Assembly: GCF_014697415.1 (NCBI RefSeq)
Contig: NZ_JACJRT010000006.1
Span: 53,787 to 117,786, forward strand
Direction of reading: 5' to 3'
Length of the DNA stretch: 64,000 nucleotides
Origin: Cyanobium sp. FACHB-13342
Lineage (GTDB): Bacteria; Cyanobacteriota; Cyanobacteriia; PCC-6307; Cyanobiaceae
Within the stretch, counting starts at the first letter, position 1, and every line of letters starts with the position of its first letter. Positions 45,124 to 55,778 of this stretch are shown here, piece after piece. The notes beneath the pieces are model-generated. The model searched no databases and was not told the DNA's origin. It saw nothing but the letters and a program-made list of their open reading frames with translations. The position numbers were made by a program, and so were the translations under genes.

Positions 45124-47622
45124 ATGGCCGAGGAGCGTTCAGGGGAATCGATCGGACCGGGCAACGATCCGCGGAACGACCCACGGATCCAGCCGATCGC
45201 GCTGCACCAGGAGATGCAGCGCTCCTACCTCGAGTACGCCATGAGCGTGATCGTGGGACGGGCCCTGCCGGATGTGCGGGACGGCCTCAAGCCTGTGCAA
45301 CGGCGCATCCTCTATGCGATGCACGAGCTGGGCCTCACCCCGGATCGCCCCTACCGCAAATGCGCCCGGGTGGTGGGCGACGTGCTCGGCAAATACCACC
45401 CCCACGGCGATCAGGCGGTCTACGACGCCCTGGTGCGTCAGGTGCAGACCTTTGCCAGCCGCCACCCCCTGCTCGACGGCCACGGCAACTTCGGCTCCGT
45501 CGACGACGATCCGCCGGCGGCGATGCGTTACACCGAAACCCGGCTGGCGCCGATCGCCAACGAGGGCATGCTCGATGAGATCGGCAACGACACGGTCGAC
45601 TTCGCCCCCAACTTCGATGGCTCCCAGCAGGAGCCCACGGTGCTGCCCGCCCAGTTGCCCTTCCTGTTGCTGAATGGGTGCACCGGCATTGCCGTGGGCA
45701 TGGCCACCAACATCCCGCCCCACAACCTGGGGGAGGTGGTGGATGCCCTGATCGCCCTGGTGCGCAAGCCGGATCTGAGCGACGACAAACTGCTGGAGCT
45801 GGTGCCCGGCCCCGATTTCCCCACCGGTGGGGAGGTGTTGGTGGGTCAGGGGGTGCGCGACACCTACCTGGGCGGCCGCGGCAGCATCCCGATGCGCGGG
45901 GTGGCCCACATCGAGGAGGTGCAACCCGGCAAAGGGCGACATAAACGGGGGGCCGTGGTGATCACCGAGCTGCCGTACCAGCTGAGCAAGGCCGGCTGGA
46001 TCGAGAAACTCGCCGAGCAGGTGAACGAGGGCAAGATCGGTGGCATCGCCGACATCCGCGACGAGAGCGATCGGGACGGCATGCGGGTGGTGGTGGAGCT
46101 GCGCCGCGATGCCAATCCGGAAGCCGTGCTGGCCGACCTGCAGCGCCGCACCGCCCTGCAGAGCAATTTCGGCGCCATCCTGCTGGCCCTGGTGAACGGC
46201 CAGCCAGTGCAGCTGAGCCTGCGGCGCCTGCTGCAGGAGTTCCTCGAATACCGGGAACTCACCCTGATCCGCCGCACCCGCCACGCCCTCAAGCGCTGCG
46301 AAGACCGGCTCGAGGTGGTGGAGGGGCTGATCAAGGCCCTCGATGCCCTGCAGCAGGTGATCGCCCTGATCACCGCAGCCCGCGATGCCGCCAGTGCCCG
46401 GGCGGGTCTGCAGGTGCAATTCGACCTGAACGAACGCCAGGCCGATGCGGTGCTGGCCATGCCCCTGCGCCGGCTCACGGGACTGGAACAGGAAAGCCTG
46501 CGCAAGGAGGCCGCCGACCTGATCGAGGAGCGGGGACGGCTGCGGCACCTGCTCGATGACCGCGGCGTGCTGCTCGACACCCTGGTGACCGAGTTGAAGG
46601 CCCTGCGCAAGCGCTTTGCCACACCTCGGCGCACCCGGCTGGTGGAGGGCGGTGATGCCCTCGTGGCCCAGCGGGCCGCGGCCATCCGTCCCAACGCCGA
46701 GCTGCAGCGGCAGCAAGCCTTTGCCGCCCTGGCCCCGGACAGCCGCCTGCTGATCCAGGCCGATGGGGCGGTGAAAATCCTCAGCCCCCAGATGCTGGGA
46801 CGGCTCCACTTCGATGCCGCCACCGATCTGGGTGAGCACCCCTCTCCCGCTCGGCTGATCCTGCCGATCAGCGACCAACCCCTGCTGCTTGCCTTCACGG
46901 TGAGCGGGCGCGTGGCCCTGTTGCGCTGGGAATTTGCCGGGCAACAACCGGGAAAGCTGGAGCGCTTCCTGCCCGACAGCCTCGAGGGGGAACAGGTGGT
47001 GCAGGTGATTCCCCTGCCCAGCCAGGGCAGCCTGGGACTGCTGAGCAGCGACGGCCGCTTCAAACGGCTGCCGGTGGAGGACTTTCAGGAGCTGTCGGGG
47101 CGGGCCACCTCGGTGCTCAAGCTGAAGGAGGGCGTCAGCCTGCGGCGGGTGGTGAGTGGCCAGGAGGGCGACACCCTGGTGGTGGCCAGCAGCACCGGCC
47201 GAATGCTGCGACTCCACCTGAACGAAGCCAACCTGCCCCTGATGGGCCGGGCGGCCCAGGGGCCGATGTTGATGCGGCTGTTGCCGGGAGAAACGGTGGT
47301 GGGAGCCGCCTGCGTCGCCGACGACGCCACAGTGGTGCTAGCCACGGCGGGCGGGCAACTGAAGCGGCTACTGGTGTCAAGCCTGCGCCCCTGCCAGCGC
47401 GGGGACATGGGCCAGATCGGCCTGCGGCTGCAACAGCGGGGCGATGCCCTGATTGATCTTCAGGGGGCGGAGTCAACCGTGATGAGCATCCTCACCAGCA
47501 AGGGCCTGAGTGGTCGGATCGACCTGGGCCAACTGCCGGCGGAAGACTGCGGCGGCATGGGCATCAGCCTCAACCTGCCGAGCGGGCAGCAGCTGCAGGA
47601 CCTGGTGCCCCTGATCAGCTAA
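45124..47622 (+). CDS. type IIA DNA topoisomerase subunit A (GyrA/ParC-like)
   Basis: The 832-residue protein has the breakage-reunion domain with catalytic Tyr136 in [35 protein letters not shown] at the start, [15 protein letters not shown], the coiled coil and the C-terminal beta-propeller. I could not find a GyrA box (Q-R-R-G-G-K-G) in the C-terminal domain, so it may be a ParC-type or non-wrapping subunit and not the main gyrase A. It belongs to the origin-proximal block dnaN-purL-purF-gyrA/parC. Confidence 0.92.
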   Translation: MAEERSGESIGPGNDPRNDPRIQPIALHQEMQRSYLEYAMSVIVGRALPDVRDGLKPVQRRILYAMHELGLTPDRPYRKCARVVGDVLGKYHPHGDQAVYDALVRQVQTFASRHPLLDGHGNFGSVDDDPPAAMRYTETRLAPIANEGMLDEIGNDTVDFAPNFDGSQQEPTVLPAQLPFLLLNGCTGIAVGMATNIPPHNLGEVVDALIALVRKPDLSDDKLLELVPGPDFPTGGEVLVGQGVRDTYLGGRGSIPMRGVAHIEEVQPGKGRHKRGAVVITELPYQLSKAGWIEKLAEQVNEGKIGGIADIRDESDRDGMRVVVELRRDANPEAVLADLQRRTALQSNFGAILLALVNGQPVQLSLRRLLQEFLEYRELTLIRRTRHALKRCEDRLEVVEGLIKALDALQQVIALITAARDAASARAGLQVQFDLNERQADAVLAMPLRRLTGLEQESLRKEAADLIEERGRLRHLLDDRGVLLDTLVTELKALRKRFATPRRTRLVEGGDALVAQRAAAIRPNAELQRQQAFAALAPDSRLLIQADGAVKILSPQMLGRLHFDAATDLGEHPSPARLILPISDQPLLLAFTVSGRVALLRWEFAGQQPGKLERFLPDSLEGEQVVQVIPLPSQGSLGLLSSDGRFKRLPVEDFQELSGRATSVLKLKEGVSLRRVVSGQEGDTLVVASSTGRMLRLHLNEANLPLMGRAAQGPMLMRLLPGETVVGAACVADDATVVLATAGGQLKRLLVSSLRPCQRGDMGQIGLRLQQRGDALIDLQGAESTVMSILTSKGLSGRIDLGQLPAEDCGGMGISLNLPSGQQLQDLVPLIS

Positions 47623-47626
47623 CCGG

Positions 47627-47676
47627 GCTCTCGCAAAGCTGAATGCTCTCGCAAAACTCAATGCTCTCGCAAAACC
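47627..47676. repeat. 18-bp tandem repeat, two and a half copies, across the purF stop
   Basis: Copies GCTCTCGCAAAGCTGAAT (47627-47644) and GCTCTCGCAAAACTCAAT (47645-47662), then GCTCTCGCAAAACC (47663-47676), lie head to tail. The third copy and part of the second are the last codons of purF (minus strand, ending V-L-R-E-H), and the second holds the stop codon at 47658-47660. The first copy lies between the genes. Confidence 0.85.
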
Positions 47677-49190
47677 GTGGCAGCGATGCCGGCGGGCTCC
47701 AGCATCAACTTGCTGGAACGCACCTGCTCGGCCATCTCGATCGGATAGGCCCCATCGAAACAGGCGGTGCAGAAGTGGGAGGAATTGGCCTGGGCCGCAT
47801 CCACCATGCCCTGCTTGCTGAGGTAGGCCAGCGAATCCACGCCCAGGTGGGCCGAAATCTCCGCCAGGGTGAGCCGGGCGGCGATCAGCTGGTCCTGGGT
47901 GTCGGTGTCGATGCCGTAGAAGCAGGGATGGGTCACCGGCGGTGAGCTGATCCGCATGTGCACCTCGGTGGCCCCGGCATCGCGCAGGGCCTGCACCAGC
48001 TTGCGGCTGGTGGTGCCCCGCACGATCGAGTCGTCGATCACCACCACCCGTTTGCCGGCGAGCACATCGGGGAGGGGATTGAGCTTCACCCGAATGCCGG
48101 CCTCCCGCATCGCCTGGGTGGGCTGGATGAAGGTGCGGCCCACGTAGCGGTTTTTGATCAGCCCATCGCCGAAGGGGATGCCGCTGAGCTGGGAGTAGCC
48201 GATCGCCGCCGGAATGCCGGAATCGGGCACGCCGATGACGATGTCGGCCTCCACGGGGGTTTCCCGGGCAAGGGCCTCACCGATCCGCACCCGGTAGCTG
48301 TAGAGGGATTCGCCGAAAAAGCGGCTGTCGGGCCGGGCGAAGTAGATCATCTCGAACACGCACAGCTTGGCCGGCTGCTCGCACCAGCGGCTGCGGCTGG
48401 GAGCGGGATCCCCCTGGCGGAAGTGGATGATCTCGCCGGGCTCCACGTCGCCATCGAAGGCGGCGCCAATGATGTCGAGCCCGCAGGATTCACTGCTCAC
48501 CACCCACTGGGCTTCGGCAGGCTCGCCGATGTGGCCGAACACCAGGGGACGGATGCCGTGACCATCCCGCAGGGCAAACAGCCCCTCCGGGGTGCCGATC
48601 ACCAGGCTGAAGGCCCCGCGGCAACGTTCCGCAGCAGCCCGGATGGCCCCGTCCCAGTCGAGGCCACTGTTCACCCCCTGCTGCAAGGCAAAGGCAATCA
48701 GCTCGGAATCGGTGGTGGAGGTGAGCTCACTGGCAATGGCCGCCAGGTCGTGGCGCAACTCCCCGGCATTCACCAGGTTGCCGTTGTGGGCCAGGGCAAA
48801 GGGGCCAAGCCGGGTGTTGAGCACCACGGGCTGGGCGTTGCAGACCTTGCTGCTGCCGGTGGTGGAGTAGCGGTTGTGGCCGATGGCCAGATCGCCCGTG
48901 AGCCGCTCCAGCACGGCCTGGTCGAACACCTGGCTCACCAGGCCCATGTCCTTGTGCAGCCGCACCTTGCGATCGGCGTCAAACACGGCGATACCGGCCG
49001 ATTCCTGGCCGCGGTGCTGCAGGGCGTAGAGGCCGAAATAGGTGAGGTTGGCCACCGGTTGGCCCGGCGCCAACACGGCATACACGCCGCAGGCCTCCTC
49101 AGGCTTATCGGGGCGCTGGTCCAGCTCGTGATCTGCTGCCTGAGCGTTGGGGTCCGGATGCATCACCACCACAGGCCCATCAACAATCAC
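47658..49190 (-). CDS. purF: amidophosphoribosyltransferase PurF
   Basis: PurF makes phosphoribosylamine from PRPP and glutamine, the first committed step of purine synthesis. The 510-residue protein has a propeptide followed by the nucleophile Cys34 in EEACGVYAVL, the Ntn-hydrolase domain, the PRPP-binding VVIDDSIVRGTTS, and the four Cys of a Bacillus-type [4Fe-4S] cluster (LCVFEMIYF, HPCFYG, FCTAC). ATG 49163 is an alternative start that would leave a 24-residue propeptide. Confidence 0.97.
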   Translation of the reverse strand: MIVDGPVVVMHPDPNAQAADHELDQRPDKPEEACGVYAVLAPGQPVANLTYFGLYALQHRGQESAGIAVFDADRKVRLHKDMGLVSQVFDQAVLERLTGDLAIGHNRYSTTGSSKVCNAQPVVLNTRLGPFALAHNGNLVNAGELRHDLAAIASELTSTTDSELIAFALQQGVNSGLDWDGAIRAAAERCRGAFSLVIGTPEGLFALRDGHGIRPLVFGHIGEPAEAQWVVSSESCGLDIIGAAFDGDVEPGEIIHFRQGDPAPSRSRWCEQPAKLCVFEMIYFARPDSRFFGESLYSYRVRIGEALARETPVEADIVIGVPDSGIPAAIGYSQLSGIPFGDGLIKNRYVGRTFIQPTQAMREAGIRVKLNPLPDVLAGKRVVVIDDSIVRGTTSRKLVQALRDAGATEVHMRISSPPVTHPCFYGIDTDTQDQLIAARLTLAEISAHLGVDSLAYLSKQGMVDAAQANSSHFCTACFDGAYPIEMAEQVRSSKLMLEPAGIAATVLREH

Positions 49191-49238
49191 GGTGACAAGT
49201 CATTCTGCACCAGCGACCCCGACCCCACCGGCCCCCGT

Positions 49239-51605
49239 TCAAGCGGTGGGGGGCAGATCCACCCCCATGCGCCGGGGGATGGCCTGCTCGTAACAGGTGT
49301 GCAGGGCCGCGACCGCCTGCTCAATCACGACGCTGCCGGCCTGGGTGATGGTGAAGGAGGGAGCCGCCGTGACCTGGCCAATCGCTTCAGCCGGCACCGA
49401 GCCCGGCGCTGCCGCATTCGCCCGATCCAGGGCCTGCTGCCAGGCTGCCGCCTGAGCGGGCGCCACGCTCACCAGGATGCGGGCACCACCCTCGGCGAAC
49501 AGCAGGCGATCGAGGCGGGCCGAACTGACCGGAAGCTCGAGGTGGGCACCGAGCCCCGAGGCCATGCAGCCCTCGGCCGCCGCCACCGCCAGGCCACCAT
49601 CGCTGAGGTCGTGGGCGGAGGCCACCAGGCCCTGGGCAATGGCCTGGCGCAGGAAGGCCTGGACCGAGCGCTCCAGCGCTAGATCCACCTCGGGCGGGCG
49701 CCCCGTGACGGCTCCATGGAGCCGCTCCAGGTAGCTGCTGCCGGCCAGGCCCAGGCGCGAATCGGCGGGAGTCTCGCCTGTTTCCAAGGGCACTCCCAGC
49801 AGCCAGATTCCATCGCCCGCCTCACTCCAGGCCAGGCCGCGCACGTGCTCCAGGTTGTGGACCAGGCCCACCATGCCCACCACGGGAGTGGGGTGGATCG
49901 GTTGCATGGTGCCGTTCGGCAGGCGGGTCTCGTTGTAGAGGGAGACGTTGCCGCCGGTGACCGGCGTGTCCAGGGCGGAGCAGGCCGCCGACAGGCCGCG
50001 ACAGGCCAGGGCCAGCTGCCAGTAGCCGGTGGGGGTTTCGGGGGAGGGGAAATTGAGGTTGTCGGTGATCGCCAGGGGCTCGGCCCCCACGCAGCTCAAG
50101 TTGCGGGCCGCCTCGGCCACTGCTGCCATGCCGCCGCGCTCGGGATCGAGGGCGACCCAGCGGTTGGGGCAATCCACCACCGCCGCCACCCCGCGGGTGG
50201 CCGCCACCAGGGAGCCCTCACCCTGCTGGGGACGCAGGCGCACCACGGCCGCATCAGCACCGCCCGGGAGCACCACCGTGTTGGCCTGCACCTGGTGGTC
50301 GTACTGGCGGTACACCCAGCGCTTGGAGGCGATGGTGGGATCGTCCAGAAGCGCCAGCAGGGCGTCGTTCCAGCTGAACGGCAACTGGGTGGGTAGGTCG
50401 GCCTCGCTCCAGCGCCAGTGGGCCTGGATCTCGGCCGGCGGCTCGCTGATCAGTTCGTGGTGGTTGATGGGGGTGTCATCGGCCAGGGCGCTGGCGGGCA
50501 CCTCGGCGGCGACGGCACCGTGTTGGAGCACCCGCACGATGTTGTCTTGCAGCACCCGGCCCACCACGGCCGCCTGCAGGCCCCAGCGGGTGAAGCGCGC
50601 CATCAGGGCCTGCTCCGTGCCGGGCTTCACCACAAACAGCATCCGCTCCTGGGATTCGCTCAGCAGAAACTCGTAAGGAGTCATGCCGGCCTCACGAGCG
50701 GGCACCCGATCGAGATCCAGCTCGATGCCCAGGCCCCCCTTGGCGGCCATCTCCGAGCAGCTGCAGGTGAGGCCGGCGGCGCCCATGTCCTGAGCCGCCA
50801 CCACATCACCGCTCTGGAAGGCCTCGAGGCAGGCCTCGATCAGGCCCTTCTCCAGAAACGGGTCACCCACCTGCACGGCAGGGCGGTCGTCGAAGGAGGC
50901 CTCGGTGAGCTCGGCCGAGGCAAAGCTGGCGCCGCCCATGCCATCGCGGCCGGTGGTGCTGCCCACGTACACCACGGGATAGCCCACGCCCTCGGCACCG
51001 GAGCAGACGATCTCGTCGGTTTCCATCAGCCCCAGGGCCATGGCGTTCACCAAGGGGTTGCCGGAGTAGCTGGGGTCGAAGGCCACCTCACCGCCCACGG
51101 TGGGCACCCCCACGCAGTTGCCGTAGTGGGCGATGCCGGCCACCACACCTTCCATCAGGCCCACGTTGCGCTCGTCCTCCAGGGGACCGAAGCGCAGGGC
51201 ATTGAGCAGAGCAATGGGCCGGGCGCCCATGGTGAAGATGTCGCGCAGGATGCCACCCACGCCCGTGGCCGCTCCCTGGAACGGTTCCACCGCCGAGGGG
51301 TGGTTGTGGCTCTCGATCTTGAAGGCGAGGCGCTGGCCTTCACCCAGATCCACCACACCGGCGTTCTCACCGGGACCCACCAGGATGCGGGGGCCGGTGG
51401 TGGGGAAGCCCTGCAGCAGAGGCCGCGAGTTGCGGTAACAACAGTGCTCCGACCACATCACCCCGAACATGCCCAGCTCAGCCCGGTTGGGGGCGCGGCC
51501 GAGGCGGCGGCAGATCTCGTCGTAATCGGCCTGGCTGAGGTTCTCCTTCTTCAGCGCCTCGGGCACCGAATAGTCGGGGGGGGCGAACTCTGAAGCAGCA
51601 ACCAC
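49239..51605 (-). CDS. purL: phosphoribosylformylglycinamidine synthase subunit PurL
   Basis: PurL converts FGAR to FGAM with ATP and ammonia channelled from PurQ. The 788-residue protein is the small (Bacillus-type) form that works with separate PurS and PurQ. Motifs include [15 protein letters not shown] near the start, [35 protein letters not shown] and [13 protein letters not shown] 51605 is the start. It follows the PRC-barrel-like gene and precedes purF on the same strand. Confidence 0.97.
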   Translation of the reverse strand: MVAASEFAPPDYSVPEALKKENLSQADYDEICRRLGRAPNRAELGMFGVMWSEHCCYRNSRPLLQGFPTTGPRILVGPGENAGVVDLGEGQRLAFKIESHNHPSAVEPFQGAATGVGGILRDIFTMGARPIALLNALRFGPLEDERNVGLMEGVVAGIAHYGNCVGVPTVGGEVAFDPSYSGNPLVNAMALGLMETDEIVCSGAEGVGYPVVYVGSTTGRDGMGGASFASAELTEASFDDRPAVQVGDPFLEKGLIEACLEAFQSGDVVAAQDMGAAGLTCSCSEMAAKGGLGIELDLDRVPAREAGMTPYEFLLSESQERMLFVVKPGTEQALMARFTRWGLQAAVVGRVLQDNIVRVLQHGAVAAEVPASALADDTPINHHELISEPPAEIQAHWRWSEADLPTQLPFSWNDALLALLDDPTIASKRWVYRQYDHQVQANTVVLPGGADAAVVRLRPQQGEGSLVAATRGVAAVVDCPNRWVALDPERGGMAAVAEAARNLSCVGAEPLAITDNLNFPSPETPTGYWQLALACRGLSAACSALDTPVTGGNVSLYNETRLPNGTMQPIHPTPVVGMVGLVHNLEHVRGLAWSEAGDGIWLLGVPLETGETPADSRLGLAGSSYLERLHGAVTGRPPEVDLALERSVQAFLRQAIAQGLVASAHDLSDGGLAVAAAEGCMASGLGAHLELPVSSARLDRLLFAEGGARILVSVAPAQAAAWQQALDRANAAAPGSVPAEAIGQVTAAPSFTITQAGSVVIEQAVAALHTCYEQAIPRRMGVDLPPTA

Positions 51606-51655
51606 GGACGACTGGGCAAGATCACTCCAGTCTTGCCGAGCGCCTCACCGGGGGC

Positions 51656-52441
51656 TCAGAACCAGGGATCCTCGTCGTTGGGCGGTGGTGCGGACCGGCG
51701 CTGACGAGGGCTGTCTTCGGCTGGCGACTCGGGAAAGGACTCCGGCCACTGGTCCCAAGCGTCGGTTTCATTCCAGCGACGGGGCTCGGGGTCCGGCCGA
51801 TCCGGCCAATCCGGACGGGATTCACCCTGCCAGGGCGGCTCCTCCAGCCAGCCCTCGAGCCGCTCCTCAAAACGGCTACCGGCCTCCTGAACCTGATCCC
51901 GCCAGCGCCGCGACCGGCGCAGAAACTCCTGACGCACGCTGGCCCGGGCCAGGGGCAACTCATCCAGGCTGGCCAGGGCGGTGAACACCTGGCCGGGCTG
52001 CTGATCCACCAGCCGATCCAAACTCAAACGCCAGCGACTGCTCCCGGGCAGCCGCGGATCACTGCGGCTCACCAGGTAGTGCAGGATCCTGCCGGTGCGC
52101 AGCTCGATGGCGGCATCGGCCAGGGTGCCGATCAGCTGCTGCTGGCGGTCGAGCACCGCGGCATCGATCAGGCTGGGCAGGCGATCCACCACGGCTTGAT
52201 CGGTTTCGGCCGGCGGGCCCTGGGCCAACACCTCCTGCTCGGTGAGCCCCCGCAACTGGTTGAGACGCCACACCAACCGGCGGGATCCGAAGGCCGAAGG
52301 CTTGGACACCCAGCCCAGCACCCGGTGCACGGGGGGATGCATCCACACCTGCAGCCCAGCGCCATGGTCGAGCCCCTGATCGCAGCGCACATGCCGGCGC
52401 AGCAGCTCACTCAGCAGCAACTGCTCCGGGAAAGCGGCCAC
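51656..52441 (-). CDS. PRC-barrel-like protein downstream of dnaN
   Basis: The 261-residue product begins at GTG 52441, two bases after the dnaN stop. Its N-terminal part (LLLSELLRRHVRCDQG, VHRVLGWVSKPSAFGSRRLVWRL) and middle (LIDAAVLDRQQQLIGTLADAAIELRTGRILHYLVSRSDPR) resemble two PRC-barrel beta domains, linked in other cyanobacteria to RNA metabolism or photosynthetic complexes. The C-terminal third is charged, Trp/Pro-rich and probably disordered, ending in an acidic tail. It belongs to the dnaN operon and its function is unknown. Confidence 0.8.
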   Translation of the reverse strand: MAAFPEQLLLSELLRRHVRCDQGLDHGAGLQVWMHPPVHRVLGWVSKPSAFGSRRLVWRLNQLRGLTEQEVLAQGPPAETDQAVVDRLPSLIDAAVLDRQQQLIGTLADAAIELRTGRILHYLVSRSDPRLPGSSRWRLSLDRLVDQQPGQVFTALASLDELPLARASVRQEFLRRSRRWRDQVQEAGSRFEERLEGWLEEPPWQGESRPDWPDRPDPEPRRWNETDAWDQWPESFPESPAEDSPRQRRSAPPPNDEDPWF

Positions 52442-52443
52442 CG

Positions 52444-53589
52444 TCAGCTGCGGATCTGAACGGGCATCACCAGATAGGTGAACTGGGCCCCATCGGCGGG
52501 GGTGAGGATCGCCGGGGTGGTGGGGGCGTTGCACTGCAACAGCACCACGTCGCAGGCCATGGCCTTGAGCCCATCGAGCAGGTAGCGCACGTTGAAGGCA
52601 ATTTGGATGGCGTCGCCCTCAATGGTGGCCGCCAGGGCTTCCGAGCCACTCCCCACATCCTGGGCATCTGCCTGGATCACCAACTGGCCCGTGGCCGGTT
52701 CGGCACTGAGCTTGACCACGTTGTTGTGCTGGTCCGCCAGCACCGCCACCCGCTCCAGACCCGACACAAAGGCCCGGCGATCCAGGCTGATCGTGCGGCT
52801 GAAGGTCTCAGGGATGAGTTGCCGGTAGTTGGGATAGGTGCCGTCCAGGCTGCGGCTGGTGAGCACCTGGTCGGCCCAGAGAAACACCACCTGACCGCGG
52901 TCGCAGAACAGGCTGAGGGGTTCGTCCAACTGGCGACCGGAGAGCAGCCGTTCCAACTCCCGCAGGGAGCGGGCCGGCACGGTGACGGCAAAGGGCTCTC
53001 CGTCAGCGGCGGCGGTGGGGTCGCTGGCATGGGCGAGACACAGCACGGCCAGGCGATGGCCATCGGTGGCGGCGCATTCGAGCCCGGCCGGATCGAGGCG
53101 CAGATGCACGCCGGTGAGGAGCTGCTTGGCCTCATCGCCACTGCTGGCAAACAGGGTGGCCCGCAGGCCCTTCACCAGGGCATCGGCTTCCAGGCGAATC
53201 GGCGTGCCGCTTTGAACCAGGGGCAGGTCGGGGAAATCCTCCGCGGGCATCCCCCGCATTTGGTAGCTGCCGGAGAGGCTGGTGAGCTCCACCTGTTCAG
53301 CCCCTTCGGCGCAGGCGAGGGTGATGGGGCTGTCACTCGAGAGGCGGGAGACGATTTCGCCGAACAGACGGGCAGGAAGGGTGATCGCTCCGCTGGTTTC
53401 CACGCTGGCCGGCAGGCTGGTTTGGATGCCGAGGCTGAGATCAAAGCCGGTGAGACTCAACCGGCCGGTGCCGGCATCGGCGGTGAGCAGCACGTTCGCC
53501 AACACCGGATGGGTGGGGCGGCTGGCCACGGCCCGGCTGACCAGCTGCAGGCTGGTGCTGAGTTCGGACTGGGAACAGACCAGCTTCAT
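52444..53589 (-). CDS. dnaN: DNA polymerase III beta sliding clamp
   Basis: DnaN is the ring-shaped processivity clamp. The 381-residue protein starts MKLVCSQSELSTSLQLVSRAVASRPTHPVL and runs through three repeated clamp domains, with LPARLFGEIVSRL, the RATLFASSGDEAKQLLTGV block and the ending TYLVMPVQIRS, very close to the usual M-P-[VM]-x-[LI]-R terminus that forms part of the hydrophobic cleft. The 398 bases upstream hold no gene and carry repeated DnaA-box-like motifs. Confidence 0.97.
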   Translation of the reverse strand: MKLVCSQSELSTSLQLVSRAVASRPTHPVLANVLLTADAGTGRLSLTGFDLSLGIQTSLPASVETSGAITLPARLFGEIVSRLSSDSPITLACAEGAEQVELTSLSGSYQMRGMPAEDFPDLPLVQSGTPIRLEADALVKGLRATLFASSGDEAKQLLTGVHLRLDPAGLECAATDGHRLAVLCLAHASDPTAAADGEPFAVTVPARSLRELERLLSGRQLDEPLSLFCDRGQVVFLWADQVLTSRSLDGTYPNYRQLIPETFSRTISLDRRAFVSGLERVAVLADQHNNVVKLSAEPATGQLVIQADAQDVGSGSEALAATIEGDAIQIAFNVRYLLDGLKAMACDVVLLQCNAPTTPAILTPADGAQFTYLVMPVQIRS

Positions 53590-53987
53590 GGCGTTCGGGC
53601 TGGCAGGCCTGACGGCTGCACGGAAGGTGCCCCCAAGCTTCCACAGGCGGACTGATTGCGCAACGCCGGTGAACCGTCCCCCAGGCCCTGTTCAAATCGT
53701 GGATTAAAGGATTTCAAGAGAAGAAAACAAACCGTCGTCGCAGGGGCTGGGGGAATCGGGGAAAACCTTCAGAAATCCAGTCATAACCGGATTTCTCTGG
53801 TTTGGTTGTCTGGGGTTTTGTCGAGGCACCCTGGGGTGAGGGGGCCGTTTTCCGCTCTTTCCAGCCCATGGGGAAAACCAAAAGGGTTGGTCGAGGCCAG
53901 GGCTGGGGATCCTGTCCCCCGAGTTGCCTCGGTTTTCCCCAGGCTTCCGGCAGACGCTTTGCCAATTGGTTGGCGTCGCCGAGTGGA
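53590..53987. other. gene-free region beside dnaN, candidate replication origin
   Basis: No gene fits in these 398 bases. The 10-mer GGGGAAAACC occurs at 53758-53767 and 53870-53879 and inverted at 53931-53940. Read on the other strand two of them continue as TTTTCCCCA and one as TTTTCCCCG, one or two bases from the DnaA box TTTTCCACA of freshwater Synechococcus. A less AT-poor stretch (53701-53735) and G-runs (53743-53761) lie alongside. In Prochlorococcus and marine Synechococcus the origin lies next to dnaN, so oriC is the best reading; the dnaN promoter should be here as well. Confidence 0.6.
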
Positions 53988-55106
53988 TTAGAAGCCCATC
54001 ACGGCAGCCACTTTTGCCGTATCCGCTTCCAGGCCCGTGTGGAAGCGGGCGTCGTTGTGTTCGATGGCGGTGGTGGGGTCTTTGAGGCCATTGCCGGTGA
54101 GCACGCACACCACGGTGGCTCCGGCTGGCACCTCCTCCCGCCGTTTCAACAGACCGGCCACGGAGGCGGCGCTGGCCGGCTCACAGAACACCCCTTCACC
54201 GGACCCCAGCAGCTTGTAGGCGTCAATGATTTCGGCGTCGGTCACAGCCATGAAGTCGCCACCGCTCTCCCGGCGCACATTCAGGGCTTTGTCCCGGTTC
54301 ACCGGGTTGCCGATGCGGATGGCGGTGGCGATGGTGTCGGGCTGCTCGACTGTGTGGCCCAGCACCAGGGGGGCTGATCCGGCGGCCTGGAACCCCATCA
54401 TCCGCGGCAGTCGGCGGCAGTGCCCAGCAGCCTTGTACTCGTTGAACCCCATCCAGTAGGCGCTGATGTTGCCGGCGTTGCCGACGGGAATGCACAGCCA
54501 GTCGGGGGCTTCGCCCAGGGCATCCACCACCTCGAACGCCGCTGTTTTCTGGCCCTGCAGCCGGTAGGGATTCACCGAATTCACCAGGGTGATCGGGTAC
54601 TGGTTGGCCACGTCCTGCACGATGGCCAGGGCCCGGTCGAAGTTGCCCTGGATGGCGATCACCTCCGCTCCATAGAGCAGGGCCTGGGCCAGCTTCCCCT
54701 GGGCCACGTAGCCATCTGGGATCAGCACGAAGGCCCGCATGCCACCCCGGCGGGCATAGGCGGCGGCAGCGGCGGAGGTGTTGCCGGTGCTGGCACAGAT
54801 CACCGCTTCCGAGCCCGCTTCCTTGGCCTTGGAAATCGCCATGGTCATCCCCCGGTCTTTGAAGGAGCCGGTGGGGTTGAGCCCGTCGTATTTGAGAAAC
54901 ACCTTCACGCCCTTGCCGATTCGCTCGGCGATCACCGGCGCCGGAATCAGGGGGGTGGCTCCCTCGTGCAGGGTGATCACCGGGGTCTGGTTGGACACCG
55001 GCAACCAGCGCCGGTAGGCCTCAATCAGGCCGGGCCAGTCCTGCATCGTCGGACGGGCACCGAACGGACCCTTGCTCAGACGCCTCAGGGATTGAAGCAA
55101 GGGCAC
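53988..55106 (-). CDS. thrC: threonine synthase
   Basis: ThrC makes threonine from O-phosphohomoserine with PLP. The 372-residue protein has the PLP lysine (about Lys83) in [13 protein letters not shown], the phosphate loop [14 protein letters not shown], and [16 protein letters not shown]. The compact size fits the short bacterial (Bacillus-like) class. ATG 55046 (residue 21, [17 protein letters not shown]) is a plausible alternative start because similarity begins there. Confidence 0.95.
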   Translation of the reverse strand: MPLLQSLRRLSKGPFGARPTMQDWPGLIEAYRRWLPVSNQTPVITLHEGATPLIPAPVIAERIGKGVKVFLKYDGLNPTGSFKDRGMTMAISKAKEAGSEAVICASTGNTSAAAAAYARRGGMRAFVLIPDGYVAQGKLAQALLYGAEVIAIQGNFDRALAIVQDVANQYPITLVNSVNPYRLQGQKTAAFEVVDALGEAPDWLCIPVGNAGNISAYWMGFNEYKAAGHCRRLPRMMGFQAAGSAPLVLGHTVEQPDTIATAIRIGNPVNRDKALNVRRESGGDFMAVTDAEIIDAYKLLGSGEGVFCEPASAASVAGLLKRREEVPAGATVVCVLTGNGLKDPTTAIEHNDARFHTGLEADTAKVAAVMGF

Positions 55107-55132
55107 AGGTGGCTGCGGTGGCTGGGGCGAAT

Positions 55133-55747
55133 CTACGGCGCGGCTTTGGGGCTGTCGCCGCGCAGGCCATCCAGGGGCGATTCGGAGAAGAAGCGCACCA
55201 GTTCTGTGATGGAACTGGCCTTGCTCATCAGGCCCATCAGAGCCGGGATGCTCACTTCCAGCTCCCGGGTGGGATAGGCCCGCAGGAAGGACAGGGCTGA
55301 GATCGACCCGTTGCCTTCCACCACCCCCAGCACCATGGCCGAGCGCAGCGCCGGAATCCCCACCTGGGAGGCCTGCAACGGGTAGACGATTGTGGCCACG
55401 CGCTGCAGGATCGCCTCGCCAATCCGGGTGTTCAGCAGCCTGCTCACCAGCGTCACGGGTAGGGCGATGGATTGGTTCAGAAGCTTGCCGATCTCGGCGG
55501 GGTTTTGGTTGCTGAAACGCAGCACATCGGCCAGGAGACCCTGGGCCTGGCCGGTCTGGGCCAGGTGCTCGAGGTCAGCCACGGCGATCGAGCGCCGAAA
55601 GGCCCCACTGACGAACACCAGGTTTTCGGCCGCCGTCGCCCGGGGTGGTGCCACCGCCACGGGGCTCAACAAGCCGAAGCCCAGCGCGGTGGCGGCCAGG
55701 GCCTGGCCAAGGGCCTGAGGGGTGCGCATGCGCCGGAATCTGTGCAT
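55133..55747 (-). CDS. exported DUF1400-type protein
   Basis: From ATG 55747 the 204-residue protein has an export signal ([28 protein letters not shown], about residues 10-37) and the DUF1400 domain ([38 protein letters not shown] and [34 protein letters not shown]), which often precedes an alpha/beta hydrolase domain in cyanobacteria; no hydrolase part is present here. It probably acts in the periplasm or lumen. ATG 55729 is another start. Confidence 0.82.
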   Translation of the reverse strand: MHRFRRMRTPQALGQALAATALGFGLLSPVAVAPPRATAAENLVFVSGAFRRSIAVADLEHLAQTGQAQGLLADVLRFSNQNPAEIGKLLNQSIALPVTLVSRLLNTRIGEAILQRVATIVYPLQASQVGIPALRSAMVLGVVEGNGSISALSFLRAYPTRELEVSIPALMGLMSKASSITELVRFFSESPLDGLRGDSPKAAP

Positions 55748-55778
55748 GGACTCCAGCCTAGGGCTGCTTTCTGCCGGC

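Noticed and set aside
45139..47217. A 692-codon frame antisense to the topoisomerase gene
   Set aside because: Same reason: composition artefact opposite a well-identified gene.
53680..53705. A tRNA T-loop-like GTTCAAATC near dnaN
   Set aside because: The flanking bases do not pair and no acceptor or anticodon stem could be built around it.
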